Origin: Curtobacterium sp. MCPF17_002
GTDB taxonomy: Bacteria; Actinomycetota; Actinomycetes; Actinomycetales; Microbacteriaceae
DNA: 64,000 nt
Reading direction: 5' to 3'
Assembly (NCBI RefSeq): GCF_003234115.2
Contig: NZ_CP126251.1
Coordinates: forward strand, 1 to 64,000
Part shown: positions 45,685-53,643 of the stretch, in pieces
How the letters are laid out: each line of letters opens with the position of its first letter
How positions within the stretch are numbered: position 1 is the stretch's first letter
Position numbers and translations under genes: made by a program
Notes under the pieces: generated by a model
Database searches by the model: none
What the model saw: the letters and a program-made list of their open reading frames with translations, nothing else
Told to the model about the DNA's origin: nothing

Positions 45685-46758
45685 CTACGGGGCCGGGTGC
45701 TGCAGGTCCGTCGTCGGCTGCCGCAGGTTCCCCGCCGGCTGCCGCAGGTTCCCCGCCGGCTGCTGCTGCGTGATGCAGTGCAGACCGCCGCCACGGGCGA
45801 AGACCGCTCGGGCGTCGAGCGTGTGCACCTCCCGCCCCGGGTACACGTCCGCCAGGATGCCCCGCGCCCGGTCGTCCGCCGCAGCCTCACCGAACCCGCA
45901 GGCGATCACGGCACCGTTCACCACGACGTGGTTGACGTAGTTCCAGTCCACCGGCCCGCCGTCGTCCGTCAGGGTCGCCGGCGCCGGGACCTCCACGATC
46001 GTTGCGTCGGTCGCCTGCTCGAGCGCCCGGCGGATCTGCGGCATCACCAGGTGGTCCGGGTGCGACGGGTCCGGTTGCGCGTGCAGCAGGACGACGCCCG
46101 GTTCGGTGAAGGTCGCGACCATGTCCACGTGCCCGCGGGTGCCGAGCCCGTCGTAGTCGCGGGTGAGGCCCCGGGGGAGCCAGATCACGTCGGTCGCACC
46201 GATCGTCCGCGCCAGTTCCTCCTCGACCCGAGCGTGGTCGGCGTACGGGTTCCGTCGAGGGTCGAGCTGCACGGTCTCGGTGACGAGGACCCGGCCCGTC
46301 CCGTCGACGTGGATCGCACCGCCCTCGTTCACCAGGAGCGAGGGGAGCCGTCGGACACCCGCAGCCCGAGCGACGGTCGCCGCGATCTCGGCGTCACGGG
46401 TCCAGGTCGACCACGCGTTCGCGCCCCAGCCGTTGAAGACCCAGTCCACGGCGCCGACCTCGCCGGTCTCGTCGTCCACGACGAACGTCGGGCCGATGTC
46501 ACGCATCCAGAAGTCGTCGAGCGGCGCCTCGAGCACCTCCACGGCACCGGACAGCAGCCGGTCGGCATCGGCGCGCGCCACCGGGTCCACCACCACGGTC
46601 ACCGGCTGGTGCTCGCTGATCGTGTTCGCCGTCGTGGCCCACGCGGTGCGCGCCGCCTCGGCGCTCGCCGGGTCGTCGCCGAGGGTGTTGCCGGGGCGGG
46701 GGAACGCCATCCACGTGCGTTCCTGCGGCGCCGTCTCCGCCGGCATCCGCCAGCTCAC
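45685..46758 (-). CDS. aguA: Agmatine deiminase
   Basis: Hydrolyses agmatine to N-carbamoylputrescine and ammonia. The 357-residue product has the family motifs LDDFWMRDIGPTFV (about 80), WVFNGWGANAW, NEGGAIHVDG, the His region TRGHVDMVATF and the catalytic Cys in GGGLHCITQQQP (about 330). The tail after this motif has two AGNLRQP repeats from a 21-bp tandem unit (45716-45757). Start is GTG 46758, which overlaps the aguB stop by 4 nt. Together with AguB it makes putrescine. Confidence 0.94.
   Translation of the reverse strand: MSWRMPAETAPQERTWMAFPRPGNTLGDDPASAEAARTAWATTANTISEHQPVTVVVDPVARADADRLLSGAVEVLEAPLDDFWMRDIGPTFVVDDETGEVGAVDWVFNGWGANAWSTWTRDAEIAATVARAAGVRRLPSLLVNEGGAIHVDGTGRVLVTETVQLDPRRNPYADHARVEEELARTIGATDVIWLPRGLTRDYDGLGTRGHVDMVATFTEPGVVLLHAQPDPSHPDHLVMPQIRRALEQATDATIVEVPAPATLTDDGGPVDWNYVNHVVVNGAVIACGFGEAAADDRARGILADVYPGREVHTLDARAVFARGGGLHCITQQQPAGNLRQPAGNLRQPTTDLQHPAP
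45716..45757. repeat. Two tandem 21-bp units at the 3' end of aguA
   Basis: GGCTGCCGCAGGTTCCCCGC plus a C is repeated exactly, encoding the AGNLRQP repeat of the AguA tail after the active-site motif. The tail is outside the conserved family. Confidence 0.9.
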
Positions 46759-47765
46759 GAGCGCACACCCGCCACGGAGGCGCGGATCGCCTCACGCGCG
46801 CCGTGACCGTCGCGCAAGGGGTCGATCTCCTGCACCAGGCCGTCGTACAGGTCGGGTCGCCTCGTCAGGTAGAAGGGGAACAGCCGGAGCCACTCGACGC
46901 GGGCGTCGAGGTCGAGGTCCGCCACCAGGACGACGTCCGCGTCGCGCGGGGCCTCGACGAGCACTCGGCCGAACGGGTCCGAGATGAACGACGACCCGTA
47001 GAAGGTGATGTCGCCCTCGTCGCCCCATCGGTTCGGCACCACCATGAACTGCCCGGCCGTGATGCCGTTCGCGACGATCACCTGCCGCCAGATCGGCGCG
47101 GTGTCGAAGTCCGGGAAGGTGGGCTCCGAGCCGATCGCGGTCGGGTACGCCAGGATCTCTGACCCGGCGATGCCGTAGGACCGGGCGACCTCGGGGAACC
47201 ACTCGTCCCAGCAGGTCGGCAGGCCCACCCGTGCGCCGAGTCCCGCCGGCTCGTACACCGGGAAGGCGTCCGCGTCGCTGCCCGGGCGGAAGTACGTGTC
47301 CTCGTAGTAGCCGGCGCTGATCGGGATGTGTGTCTTGCGGGTCCGGCCGACCAGGGAGCCGTCCGGCGCGACGAGGACCGCCGTGTTGTAGCCGCGCGGG
47401 TCGTCGGGCTGGTCGTCGTCGGCGGGACGTTCGTACAGCGAGGCGTGCACGAACACGCCGTGCTCGATGGCCTGCGCCCGGGCGAAGGTCATCGTCGGGC
47501 CGTCCTCGAGCGACTCCGCCAGGTCCTTCGGCACGCCGCTCGCCGGGGTGTCGCCCGGGTAGCGGGAGAGCGTGAGCTCCTGCAGGAACACGGCGGTGGC
47601 GCCGTTGGCGGCCGCGGTGTCGATGCCGTCCGCGAGCTGCCGGCGGTGCTCGTCCGGGTCTGCGTGCCAGTGGGTCTGCACGAGTGCGACCCGCACGGTG
47701 CGACGGGGTGCGCCGGTGTCCTCGTGGAGGGGTGACCGCTGCGGCGTTCCGGTGATGACGTCCAT
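46755..47765 (-). CDS. aguB: N-carbamoylputrescine amidase
   Basis: Hydrolyses N-carbamoylputrescine to putrescine, CO2 and ammonia. The 336-residue nitrilase-family enzyme has the Glu-Lys-Cys triad: Glu63 in FLQELTLSRYPG, Lys in RTRKTHIPISAGYYE, and Cys in LPTCWDEWFPEVARSYG. The YPTAIGSEP segment is diagnostic for the AguB branch. I start at ATG 47765 (MDVITGTPQRSPLHEDTG); a longer frame has no ribosome site and would cross the operator-like repeat. The stop overlaps aguA by 4 nt. Confidence 0.93.
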   Translation of the reverse strand: MDVITGTPQRSPLHEDTGAPRRTVRVALVQTHWHADPDEHRRQLADGIDTAAANGATAVFLQELTLSRYPGDTPASGVPKDLAESLEDGPTMTFARAQAIEHGVFVHASLYERPADDDQPDDPRGYNTAVLVAPDGSLVGRTRKTHIPISAGYYEDTYFRPGSDADAFPVYEPAGLGARVGLPTCWDEWFPEVARSYGIAGSEILAYPTAIGSEPTFPDFDTAPIWRQVIVANGITAGQFMVVPNRWGDEGDITFYGSSFISDPFGRVLVEAPRDADVVLVADLDLDARVEWLRLFPFYLTRRPDLYDGLVQEIDPLRDGHGAREAIRASVAGVRS

Positions 47766-47774
47766 GTCGCCATT

Positions 47775-47792
47775 GTTGATCACACGATCAAC
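47775..47792. promoter_or_regulatory. GTTGATC inverted repeat just upstream of aguB
   Basis: GTTGATC and its complement GATCAAC are separated by ACAC, 10 bp before the aguB start codon. The compact arms with a 4-bp gap look like an operator for a dimeric regulator such as GntR, TetR or Lrp; which one is not visible. Confidence 0.5.
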
Positions 47793-47879
47793 GATTACAA
47801 GACCGAGGACCAGACCCGGAATATCGGTATGCTGGCCGCGGGCCCGAGTCACCGCCGGGATGACGGTCCGGACAAGGAT

Positions 47880-47913
47880 GAAGCCCACCACTGCGACAAC
47901 AGTGGTGGGCTTC
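47880..47913 (-). terminator. Strong hairpin between the membrane protein gene and aguB
   Basis: GAAGCCCACCACTG (47880-47893) and its exact complement (47900-47913) make a 14-bp stem with a 6-nt loop. It could end the transcript of the upstream minus-strand gene (stop at 48094) or attenuate the aguB leader. T-rich tails on both sides are weak. Confidence 0.65.
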
Positions 47914-47980
47914 GATTTGTCCTCCGAGTGGAGAACGAGGGACGAACTGGGTCCCGAGCCTGAAACTCGGAGCCAGTGTA
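47880..47980 (-). ncRNA. Possible aguB leader or small RNA ending in a terminator hairpin
   Basis: On the minus strand a TACACT (47980-47975) could be a -10. The following RNA can fold CTCCGAGT (47972-47965) either with the nearby CTCGG (47958-47954) or with ACTCGGAG (47929-47922), and then meets a 14-bp hairpin (arms 47880-47893 and 47900-47913). This could be an attenuator for aguB, 115 nt downstream, or a short independent RNA. The -35 is weak; all of this is inference from the sequence. Confidence 0.35.
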
Positions 47981-48093
47981 ACCCGCTCCTCGAGCGAGTT
48001 GCATCCCTCGGCCTGCACTTCTCGTGTCCGCCGGCGCTGACACGAAGGTGGTCCGATGTCGAACGACGACGAACCGCCGGTCGGGCGACCGGG

Positions 48094-48747
48094 TCAGCTG
48101 ATGATGTTGACCGCCCGCGAGATCACGAGGGCCAGCAGGATGAACCCGCCGAGCGCCTGGTACGCCATGATCATCTTCGCGCGGACGGTCATCGGCATCG
48201 TGTCGGTCGGGCTGAAGGCCATCATGTTCGTCATCGCGACGTAGAGGTAGTCGAGGTAGACCGGACGCCACGCCGCCGTCTTCGCGTCGGTCTCCTGTGG
48301 GAACTGGAAGTCGGCTTCGTCACTCGTCCACAACTCGGGACGCCGGCGAGCGACGGGGCCGCCTCGGTCGAGCTCCCAGTACACGAGTCCGAACGCGATG
48401 ATCGTGCTCACCCACACCTGCAGCGCCGTGAGCAGGACCGCGCCCCCGTCGGCGTGCCCGCTGAGCAGCACCTCGAGCGTCCGGAGCACGGTGAGCTGGT
48501 TCGCGACGGTGAGCATGATCGCGAGCGCGAAGGACAGCCACCGCGACCACGTCGTCTCCCGGGTCAGCCGTCGCGGGTTGAAGACGATGAGCGGCGTGAG
48601 GAGCAGGACGCCGAGCACGGGGACGACCCAGGACGGGAAGAACAGCACCTCGTTCGGCAGGAACAGGCTGAGCGCCAGGTTCACGAGGATCGCGACCGCG
48701 ACCGGTGCGCGGTGTTCGTGCTGGGGACGAGTCCTCGTCGTTGTCAC
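48094..48747 (-). CDS. Integral membrane protein, DUF1345-like
   Basis: A 217-residue protein with about five hydrophobic segments. The C-terminal part (DYLYVAMTNMMAFSPTDTMPMTVRAKMIMAYQ, then a helix) resembles the DUF1345/ion-channel-like proteins of Actinobacteria; this is a loose family call. I take the GTG at 48747 (VTTTRTRPQHEH), though no clear ribosome site precedes it; the longer frame upstream is GC-rich noise. It lies between the aguB leader and the amine oxidase gene, separated from the latter by the GAGATCGCA repeat. Function unknown. Confidence 0.65.
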   Translation of the reverse strand: MTTTRTRPQHEHRAPVAVAILVNLALSLFLPNEVLFFPSWVVPVLGVLLLTPLIVFNPRRLTRETTWSRWLSFALAIMLTVANQLTVLRTLEVLLSGHADGGAVLLTALQVWVSTIIAFGLVYWELDRGGPVARRRPELWTSDEADFQFPQETDAKTAAWRPVYLDYLYVAMTNMMAFSPTDTMPMTVRAKMIMAYQALGGFILLALVISRAVNIIS

Positions 48748-48832
48748 GGGGGGAGTGTCCCGCACCCGAAGGGGCCGGAGCTGATCGCGGGCGGCGAGTC
48801 GGGTCGGCGCGAGCGCCGCGGCGTTCCCGGTG

Positions 48833-48895
48833 CGCCGAGATCGCACTTTCGCGCCCGCGGTGCCGCGAGGAGCCCGCCGAAGTGCGATCTCGGCG
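48833..48895. repeat. GAGATCGCA element, copy 2
   Basis: CGCCGAGATCGCACTT (48833-48848) and its exact complement (48880-48895) form 16-bp arms around a 31-nt G/C-rich loop, between two minus-strand genes, 9 nt past the stop codon of the amine oxidase. Copy 1 at 11636-11690 has the same loop length. Confidence 0.8.
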
Positions 48896-48904
48896 GGCGG
48901 CCGC

Positions 48905-50263
48905 TCACGAGACGGCCGGAACCACGGGGAGCGGGGCCGCGAGCGAGGACGCGTGCACCTCGGTGCCGAGCAGGCGTGACGCGGCACGGAGCCCGGACAG
49001 CAGCGCGCCGTGCACCGTCGCGGGGTCGTCGCCCCACGTGGCCTCGCCGGCGAGCTGCACCCGGCCGGACGGCGTGCCGAGCAGGTCGTGGTCGTCGACG
49101 GACGCGCCGACGTGCAGGTACGAGTACGAGCCACGGGCGAAGGGGTCCTCCGCCCACCGGGTGATCCGGGACGCCTCGGGCTCCGGCACGGCCTCGGCGC
49201 CGAACATCCGGCGGAGCGCGGCCACCCCTTCCTCGACGATCATCGCGTCGGGCAGCGTCTCGAGTCGCCGTGCCCCGGACCCCCCGACGAGCGCCGCGAG
49301 CACGGGCTCGCCGGTCACCCGGGACATGTCGTACCAGGAGTGCCAGTCGACGCCGGCGGACCCCTGCTGCCGGATGACCCAGTCGTCACCCCAGAACCGC
49401 GTGGAGAAGTGCAGGAAGACCTTGTCGTAGGCGCCCATCCCGAGTCGACCCATCGCGCCGGTCACCGGATCGGACAGCGGCGGGTCGAACGTCACGTCCC
49501 CGGCCTGCAGGACCCCGAGGGGGACCGTGACGACCGCGTGCGCGGCGGCGATCGACGATCCGTCGGCGAGCCCGACGACCACACCGGAGTCGGACTGCGT
49601 CACCGACTGCACGACCGCCGACATCCGCACGTCGAGGCCGTCGGCGAGCCGGGCCGCGTACTGCCCGTAGCCGCCGGGGAACACGACCTCGTCACCCGCG
49701 ACGTGCTCCTCGTCGAGGCCGTGCGCGTCGAGCACGGTGACCGGGGCCCCGCAGAGGTCCTCGGAGCGGTGCGCGGCGTACTCGCGGATCCGTGCGGCGG
49801 GGTCGCCGTCCCAGCGGAGCGACCGCAGGACCGTGTCGATGGCGGCGGCGTAGGTCGAGGGCGGGGGAGCGGACGCGACGACGTCGGCGAGCGCGGCGTC
49901 GACGGTGTGCAGGTCGGCCACGAACGACGACGCGGCGGACGGGGACAGCCGCGTTCCGGACGGGCCGTGCCAGGCGATCGGTCGGCCGTCGAACTGGAAG
50001 CTCCCGACCGTGAACTCGACGGTGTCGATGCCGAACGACGACGCCAGCGCCCAGAGCGGGTTGCCGTCGACGCCGTGGATCCACGACGCTCCGAGGTCGA
50101 CGGGCACCCCGAGCGCGCTGTCCGTCCAGGTCCGTCCGCCGATGCGGTCCCGGGCCTCGAGCACGACGACCCGCTGCCCGCCGTGCACGAGTGCACGCGC
50201 GGCGGCGAGCCCGGAGACCCCGGCCCCGACCACGACCACGTCGACCCCGGTCGGAACGGCCAT
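48905..50263 (-). CDS. FAD-dependent amine oxidase
   Basis: A 452-residue flavin amine oxidase. The N terminus (VDVVVVGAGVSGLAAARALVHGG, then EARDRIGGRTWTDSALGVPVDLGASWIHG) is the amine-oxidase FAD motif, and the C terminus GRVQLAGEATWGDDPATVHGALLSG is the second FAD segment. The closest recognisable theme is polyamine oxidase or monoamine oxidase. The start ATG 50263 shares one base with the stop of the preceding gene. It ends the cluster that begins with the Lrp regulator at 53530. Substrate is probably a polyamine or its acetyl form; that is inference. Confidence 0.87.
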   Translation of the reverse strand: MAVPTGVDVVVVGAGVSGLAAARALVHGGQRVVVLEARDRIGGRTWTDSALGVPVDLGASWIHGVDGNPLWALASSFGIDTVEFTVGSFQFDGRPIAWHGPSGTRLSPSAASSFVADLHTVDAALADVVASAPPPSTYAAAIDTVLRSLRWDGDPAARIREYAAHRSEDLCGAPVTVLDAHGLDEEHVAGDEVVFPGGYGQYAARLADGLDVRMSAVVQSVTQSDSGVVVGLADGSSIAAAHAVVTVPLGVLQAGDVTFDPPLSDPVTGAMGRLGMGAYDKVFLHFSTRFWGDDWVIRQQGSAGVDWHSWYDMSRVTGEPVLAALVGGSGARRLETLPDAMIVEEGVAALRRMFGAEAVPEPEASRITRWAEDPFARGSYSYLHVGASVDDHDLLGTPSGRVQLAGEATWGDDPATVHGALLSGLRAASRLLGTEVHASSLAAPLPVVPAVS

Positions 50264-51615
50264 CAGTGTCCTCCGGTCAGCGGCGCCATCAGCCGCGCGG
50301 CCAGGCTCGGACGCCCGGTCAGTGCTTCCTCGCGGTCGGCGAGGTCGGTCGCCACGAGTCCGGCGTTCGCCCCGAGGAACCGCAGCGGCTCGGGCTCCCA
50401 GTCCGGCGAGCGGTGGTTCACCCACGGCAGCGCGGTCAGCGGCGATGAGACCCCGCGCACGAGGTCGGCGAGGGTCCGCCCCGCGAGGTTCGTCGTCGAG
50501 AGGCCGTCGCCGACGTAGCCGCCGGCGGTCCCCACCCGGCCGTCCCACGTGACCGAGGCGCACCAGTCGCGTGGCACGCCGAGCGGCCCGCCCCACGTGT
50601 GCGTGATCGGTGCGTCGGCGACGGCGGGGAACAGGTCGACGAGGGCGTTCCGCAGGTGCTCGAACACCCGTGGCACCCGGTCGTACCCGGGCGTGATCGC
50701 GGACCCCCAGTGGTACCGGGCGCCGCGGCCACCGAAGGCGAGGCGGTCGTCGGCCGTCCGTTGCCCGTACACGAGCAGGTGCCGGTAGTCCGAGAAGGTC
50801 TGCCCGTGCTCGAGCCCGATCCGGTCCCACACGGCAGGGGGCAGGGGTGCGGTCGCGATCATGAGCGAGTACAGCGGCAGGATCCGCCGCTTCGTCTGGG
50901 CGAGCTGCGCGCCGTAGCCCTCGACCGCGACGACCACGGCACCGGCCGAGACGGTCCCGCGTGAGGTGACCACGTGCCCTGGAGCCCACGACACGGCGGG
51001 CGTGTGCTCCGCGATCCGGACGCCCCGTGCCTCCAGGGCGGCCGCCAGGCCACGCACCAGTGCTGCGGGCTGGACGCGCGCGCAGTCCGGGGTCCACGCG
51101 ACGCCGGCCGACCCGGCGGCGTCCCCGGGCCGCGCCGGTCGCCACGTCATGTCGTCGCCCCATGCCGCGGAGGACGCGACCTCGTCGTGGGCGGCGCGCT
51201 CCTGCACGGCGGACCGTGCGTACAGGACGGTGCCGCCCTTGACGAAGTCGCAGTCCACGTCGGCTTCCGCAGCGGCCCGGCCGACCTCGTCGACCGTGTC
51301 GCGGAGGGCGAGCGCGGCCTCGCGGCCGTGCTGCTCCGCGATCGACGACGCGGACCGTGGGAAGAGGGCGGAACACCAGCCACCGTTCCGTCCGGAGGCA
51401 CCGAAACCGGCGATCTCGCGTTCCACGACGACGATCTGGAGGCGCGGGTCGGCCTGGTGCAGGTACCACGCGGTCCAGAGACCCGTCAGTCCGGCACCGA
51501 CGATGCAGACGTCCGCGGTGGTGTCACCGTCGAGCGGTGGCCGGGGCGTCAGGTCGTCGCGGCCCGTGGCCACGAGCTGGTCGAGCCAGAACGAGACGCC
51601 CCGGTAGCCGGTCAC
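50263..51615 (-). CDS. DAO-type FAD-dependent oxidoreductase (gamma-glutamylputrescine oxidase-like)
   Basis: A 450-residue oxidase of the D-amino-acid/glycine-oxidase fold. It has VCIVGAGLTGLWTAWYLHQADP (about 38-60), EREIAGFGASGRNGGWCSALFPRS (about 66-90, the pattern of PuuB-type oxidases) and the C-terminal GYVGDGLSTTNLAGRTLADL. Start is taken as GTG 51615, two bases past the aminotransferase stop. Classic PuuB works on gamma-glutamylputrescine, but no gamma-glutamylputrescine synthetase is seen in the window, so the true amine substrate is open. Confidence 0.84.
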   Translation of the reverse strand: MTGYRGVSFWLDQLVATGRDDLTPRPPLDGDTTADVCIVGAGLTGLWTAWYLHQADPRLQIVVVEREIAGFGASGRNGGWCSALFPRSASSIAEQHGREAALALRDTVDEVGRAAAEADVDCDFVKGGTVLYARSAVQERAAHDEVASSAAWGDDMTWRPARPGDAAGSAGVAWTPDCARVQPAALVRGLAAALEARGVRIAEHTPAVSWAPGHVVTSRGTVSAGAVVVAVEGYGAQLAQTKRRILPLYSLMIATAPLPPAVWDRIGLEHGQTFSDYRHLLVYGQRTADDRLAFGGRGARYHWGSAITPGYDRVPRVFEHLRNALVDLFPAVADAPITHTWGGPLGVPRDWCASVTWDGRVGTAGGYVGDGLSTTNLAGRTLADLVRGVSSPLTALPWVNHRSPDWEPEPLRFLGANAGLVATDLADREEALTGRPSLAARLMAPLTGGH

Positions 51616-51617
51616 GG

Positions 51618-53051
51618 TCAGATCTTCGACGCGGCCTCGGACAGGACGCTCCGCAGGATCGACGTGATCTCGCGGAACTCCGGCTGCCCGATGGTGAGCG
51701 GCGGGGCGAGCTGCACGACGGGGTCGCCCCGGTCGTCCGCGCGGCAGTACAGGCCCGCGTCGAAGAGCGCCTTCGACAGGAAGCCGCGCAGGAGGCGCTC
51801 GGACTCGTCGTCGTCGAAGGTCGTCTTCGTCGCCTTGTCCTTCACGAGCTCGATGCCGTAGAAGTACCCGGCACCGCGCACGTCGCCGACGATCGGCAGG
51901 TCGAGCAGGGTGTCGAGCTCGGCCTTGAAGAGCGGGGCGTTCTGCTGCACGTTCTGCAGCAGGCCCTCCTCCTCGAAGATGTCGAGGTTCTCCATCGCGA
52001 CGGCGGCGGAGACCGGGTGCCCGCCGAACGTGTACCCGTGGTAGAAGGTCGTGTCGCCCTTCGAGAACGGCTCGAACAGCTTGTCGCTGATGATCGTCGC
52101 GCCGATCGGCGAGTACCCGGAGGTCATCGCCTTCGCGCACGTGATCATGTCCGGCACGAAGTCGTAGGTGTCGCAGGCGAACATGGTGCCGATGCGGCCG
52201 AACGCGCAGATGACCTCGTCGGAGACGAGCAGCACGTCGTACTCGTCGCAGATCTCGCGCACGCGCTGGAAGTACCCGGGCGGCGGCGTGAAGCAGCCGC
52301 CGGAGTTCTGCACGGGTTCGAGGAAGACGGCGGCGACCGTGTCCGGGCCCTCGAACTCGATCATCTCGCGGATCCGCTCGGCCGCCCAGAAGCCGAACTC
52401 CTCTTCGCTCGCACCGGCGAAGCCCATCTCCGCGGCACGGTAGAAGTTCGTGTTCGGCACGCGCAGGCCGCCGGGGGTGAGGGGCTCGAACATCTGCTTC
52501 ATCGCCGGGATGCCGGTGATCGCCAGGGCGCCCTGCGGGGTGCCGTGGTACGCGACCGCGCGGGAGATCACCTTGTGCTTCATCGGCTTGCCGCGGAGCT
52601 TCCAGTAGTGCTTCGCGAGCTTGAACGCGGTCTCGACGGCCTCGCCGCCACCGGTCGAGAAGAACACCTTGTTGAGGTCACCGGGCGCCTGGTCGGCCAG
52701 ACGGTCGGCGAGCTCGATCGCCGCGGGGTGCGCGTACGACCAGATCGGGAAGAAGCTCAGCGTCTCCGCCTGCTTCGCGGCCATCTCGGCGAGGCGCTTC
52801 CGGCCGTGGCCGGCCGCGACGACGAACAGCCCGGAGAGGCCGTCGATGTAGCCCTTGCCGTGGCTGTCGTAGACGTGGTGGCCCTCGCCGCGGACCATGA
52901 TCGGCACGTCGGCGCCGGCCTGGTTCGCGCCGTGCCGAGCGAAGTGCATCCACAGGTGGTCGCGGGACTTCTGCTGCAGGGCGGCGTCGTCCACCGGCGC
53001 GAAGGGGTCGTACGACCCGAGGCGGGTGGTCGGCTGTTCGGAGATGGTCAT
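51618..53051 (-). CDS. Class III aminotransferase, probable putrescine/omega-amine transaminase
   Basis: A 477-residue PLP enzyme of the omega-aminotransferase group. It carries HVYDSHGKGYIDGLSGLFVVAAGHG, the FFSTGGGEAVETAFKLAKHYW cofactor loop, the Asp in LLVSDEVICAFGRIGTMFA and the Schiff-base Lys in ITCAKAMTSGYSPIGA. Sequence style matches putrescine- or diamine-pyruvate transaminases of Actinobacteria, which make 4-aminobutanal. It overlaps the Lrp gene by 4 nt (ATGA) and runs into the two flavin oxidases, forming lrp-aminotransferase-oxidase-oxidase. Exact substrate inferred. Confidence 0.87.
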   Translation of the reverse strand: MTISEQPTTRLGSYDPFAPVDDAALQQKSRDHLWMHFARHGANQAGADVPIMVRGEGHHVYDSHGKGYIDGLSGLFVVAAGHGRKRLAEMAAKQAETLSFFPIWSYAHPAAIELADRLADQAPGDLNKVFFSTGGGEAVETAFKLAKHYWKLRGKPMKHKVISRAVAYHGTPQGALAITGIPAMKQMFEPLTPGGLRVPNTNFYRAAEMGFAGASEEEFGFWAAERIREMIEFEGPDTVAAVFLEPVQNSGGCFTPPPGYFQRVREICDEYDVLLVSDEVICAFGRIGTMFACDTYDFVPDMITCAKAMTSGYSPIGATIISDKLFEPFSKGDTTFYHGYTFGGHPVSAAVAMENLDIFEEEGLLQNVQQNAPLFKAELDTLLDLPIVGDVRGAGYFYGIELVKDKATKTTFDDDESERLLRGFLSKALFDAGLYCRADDRGDPVVQLAPPLTIGQPEFREITSILRSVLSEAASKI

Positions 53052-53530
53052 CGCGTTCCCCAGTCGTAGAGCTGTTTGCGGAGTTGCAGGTAGACGAAGG
53101 TCTCGGTCGCGGTCACGCCCGGGATGGCCCGGATCGTGCCGTTGAGCAGTTCGATGAGGTCGTCGTCGTCCTCGCAGACGACCTCCACCATGAGGTCGAA
53201 GCTGCCGGCGGTCATCACGAGGTAGTCGACCGAGGGCAGTTTCTCGAGTTCGTCGGCGACGCTCCGGGTGTCACCGTTCACGCGGATGCCGATCATCGCC
53301 TGCCGGTGGAACCCGAGCTGCATGGGGTCGGTGACCGCGACGATCTGCATGACGCCGGTCTCGGTGAGCTTCTGGACCCGTTGCCGGACCGCCGCCTCGC
53401 TGAGCCCGACGGCCTTGCCGATCTCGCCGTACGGACGGCGGCCGTCCGCTTGGAGCTGTTCGATGATGCGCTTGGAGATGTCGTCGATCGGACCCGGACG
53501 TCGTGGTGCTGCCGCCATGCCGGACAGCAT
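53048..53530 (-). CDS. Lrp/AsnC family transcriptional regulator
   Basis: A 160-residue regulator: an N-terminal helix-turn-helix (about 15-65; IDDISKRIIEQLQADGRRPYGEIGKAVGLSEAAVRQRVQKL) and a C-terminal RAM ligand-binding domain (about 75-155). I choose ATG 53530 (MLSGMAAAPRR) because CAAGG lies 7 nt upstream; ATG 53518 is also possible. It is divergent from patD across 113 bp that contain repeated TTCCGTTGT sites, and is translationally coupled to the aminotransferase. It likely controls polyamine breakdown, by analogy with PuuR/Lrp-type control elsewhere. Confidence 0.9.
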   Translation of the reverse strand: MLSGMAAAPRRPGPIDDISKRIIEQLQADGRRPYGEIGKAVGLSEAAVRQRVQKLTETGVMQIVAVTDPMQLGFHRQAMIGIRVNGDTRSVADELEKLPSVDYLVMTAGSFDLMVEVVCEDDDDLIELLNGTIRAIPGVTATETFVYLQLRKQLYDWGTR

Positions 53531-53559
53531 TGCAGTGCCTTGACCGCGAAAGCAAGGGA

Positions 53560-53599
53560 TTCCGTTGTGAACACCGTGTTTCACGACGATTTCCGTTGT
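53560..53599. promoter_or_regulatory. Candidate Lrp operator between lrp and patD
   Basis: TTCCGTTGT occurs at 53560-53568 and 53591-53599, 31 bp apart, about three helical turns. Between them is an imperfect inverted repeat, GTGAACAC-CGTGTTTCAC (53567-53584). Lrp-family proteins favour arrays of such phased sites; binding is inference. Confidence 0.4.
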
Positions 53600-53643
53600 T
53601 ACAAGTCTTCCGAACCGGCGGTATCCGTGCCAGTATCACCGCC

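Larger units (their letters stand above)
47766..48093. other. Intergenic region upstream of aguB
   Basis: Contains the GTTGATC operator candidate, a strong hairpin at 47880-47913, two alternative hairpins at 47922-47972 and a possible minus-strand -10. Short frames here overlap the hairpins and are not convincing. It is the promoter and leader region of aguB-aguA, and also separates them from the membrane protein gene ending at 48094. Confidence 0.6.

Noticed and set aside
47788-48018. A 76-codon minus-strand frame upstream of aguB
   Set aside because: It runs through the strong hairpin and alternative stems, and its translation is not protein-like.
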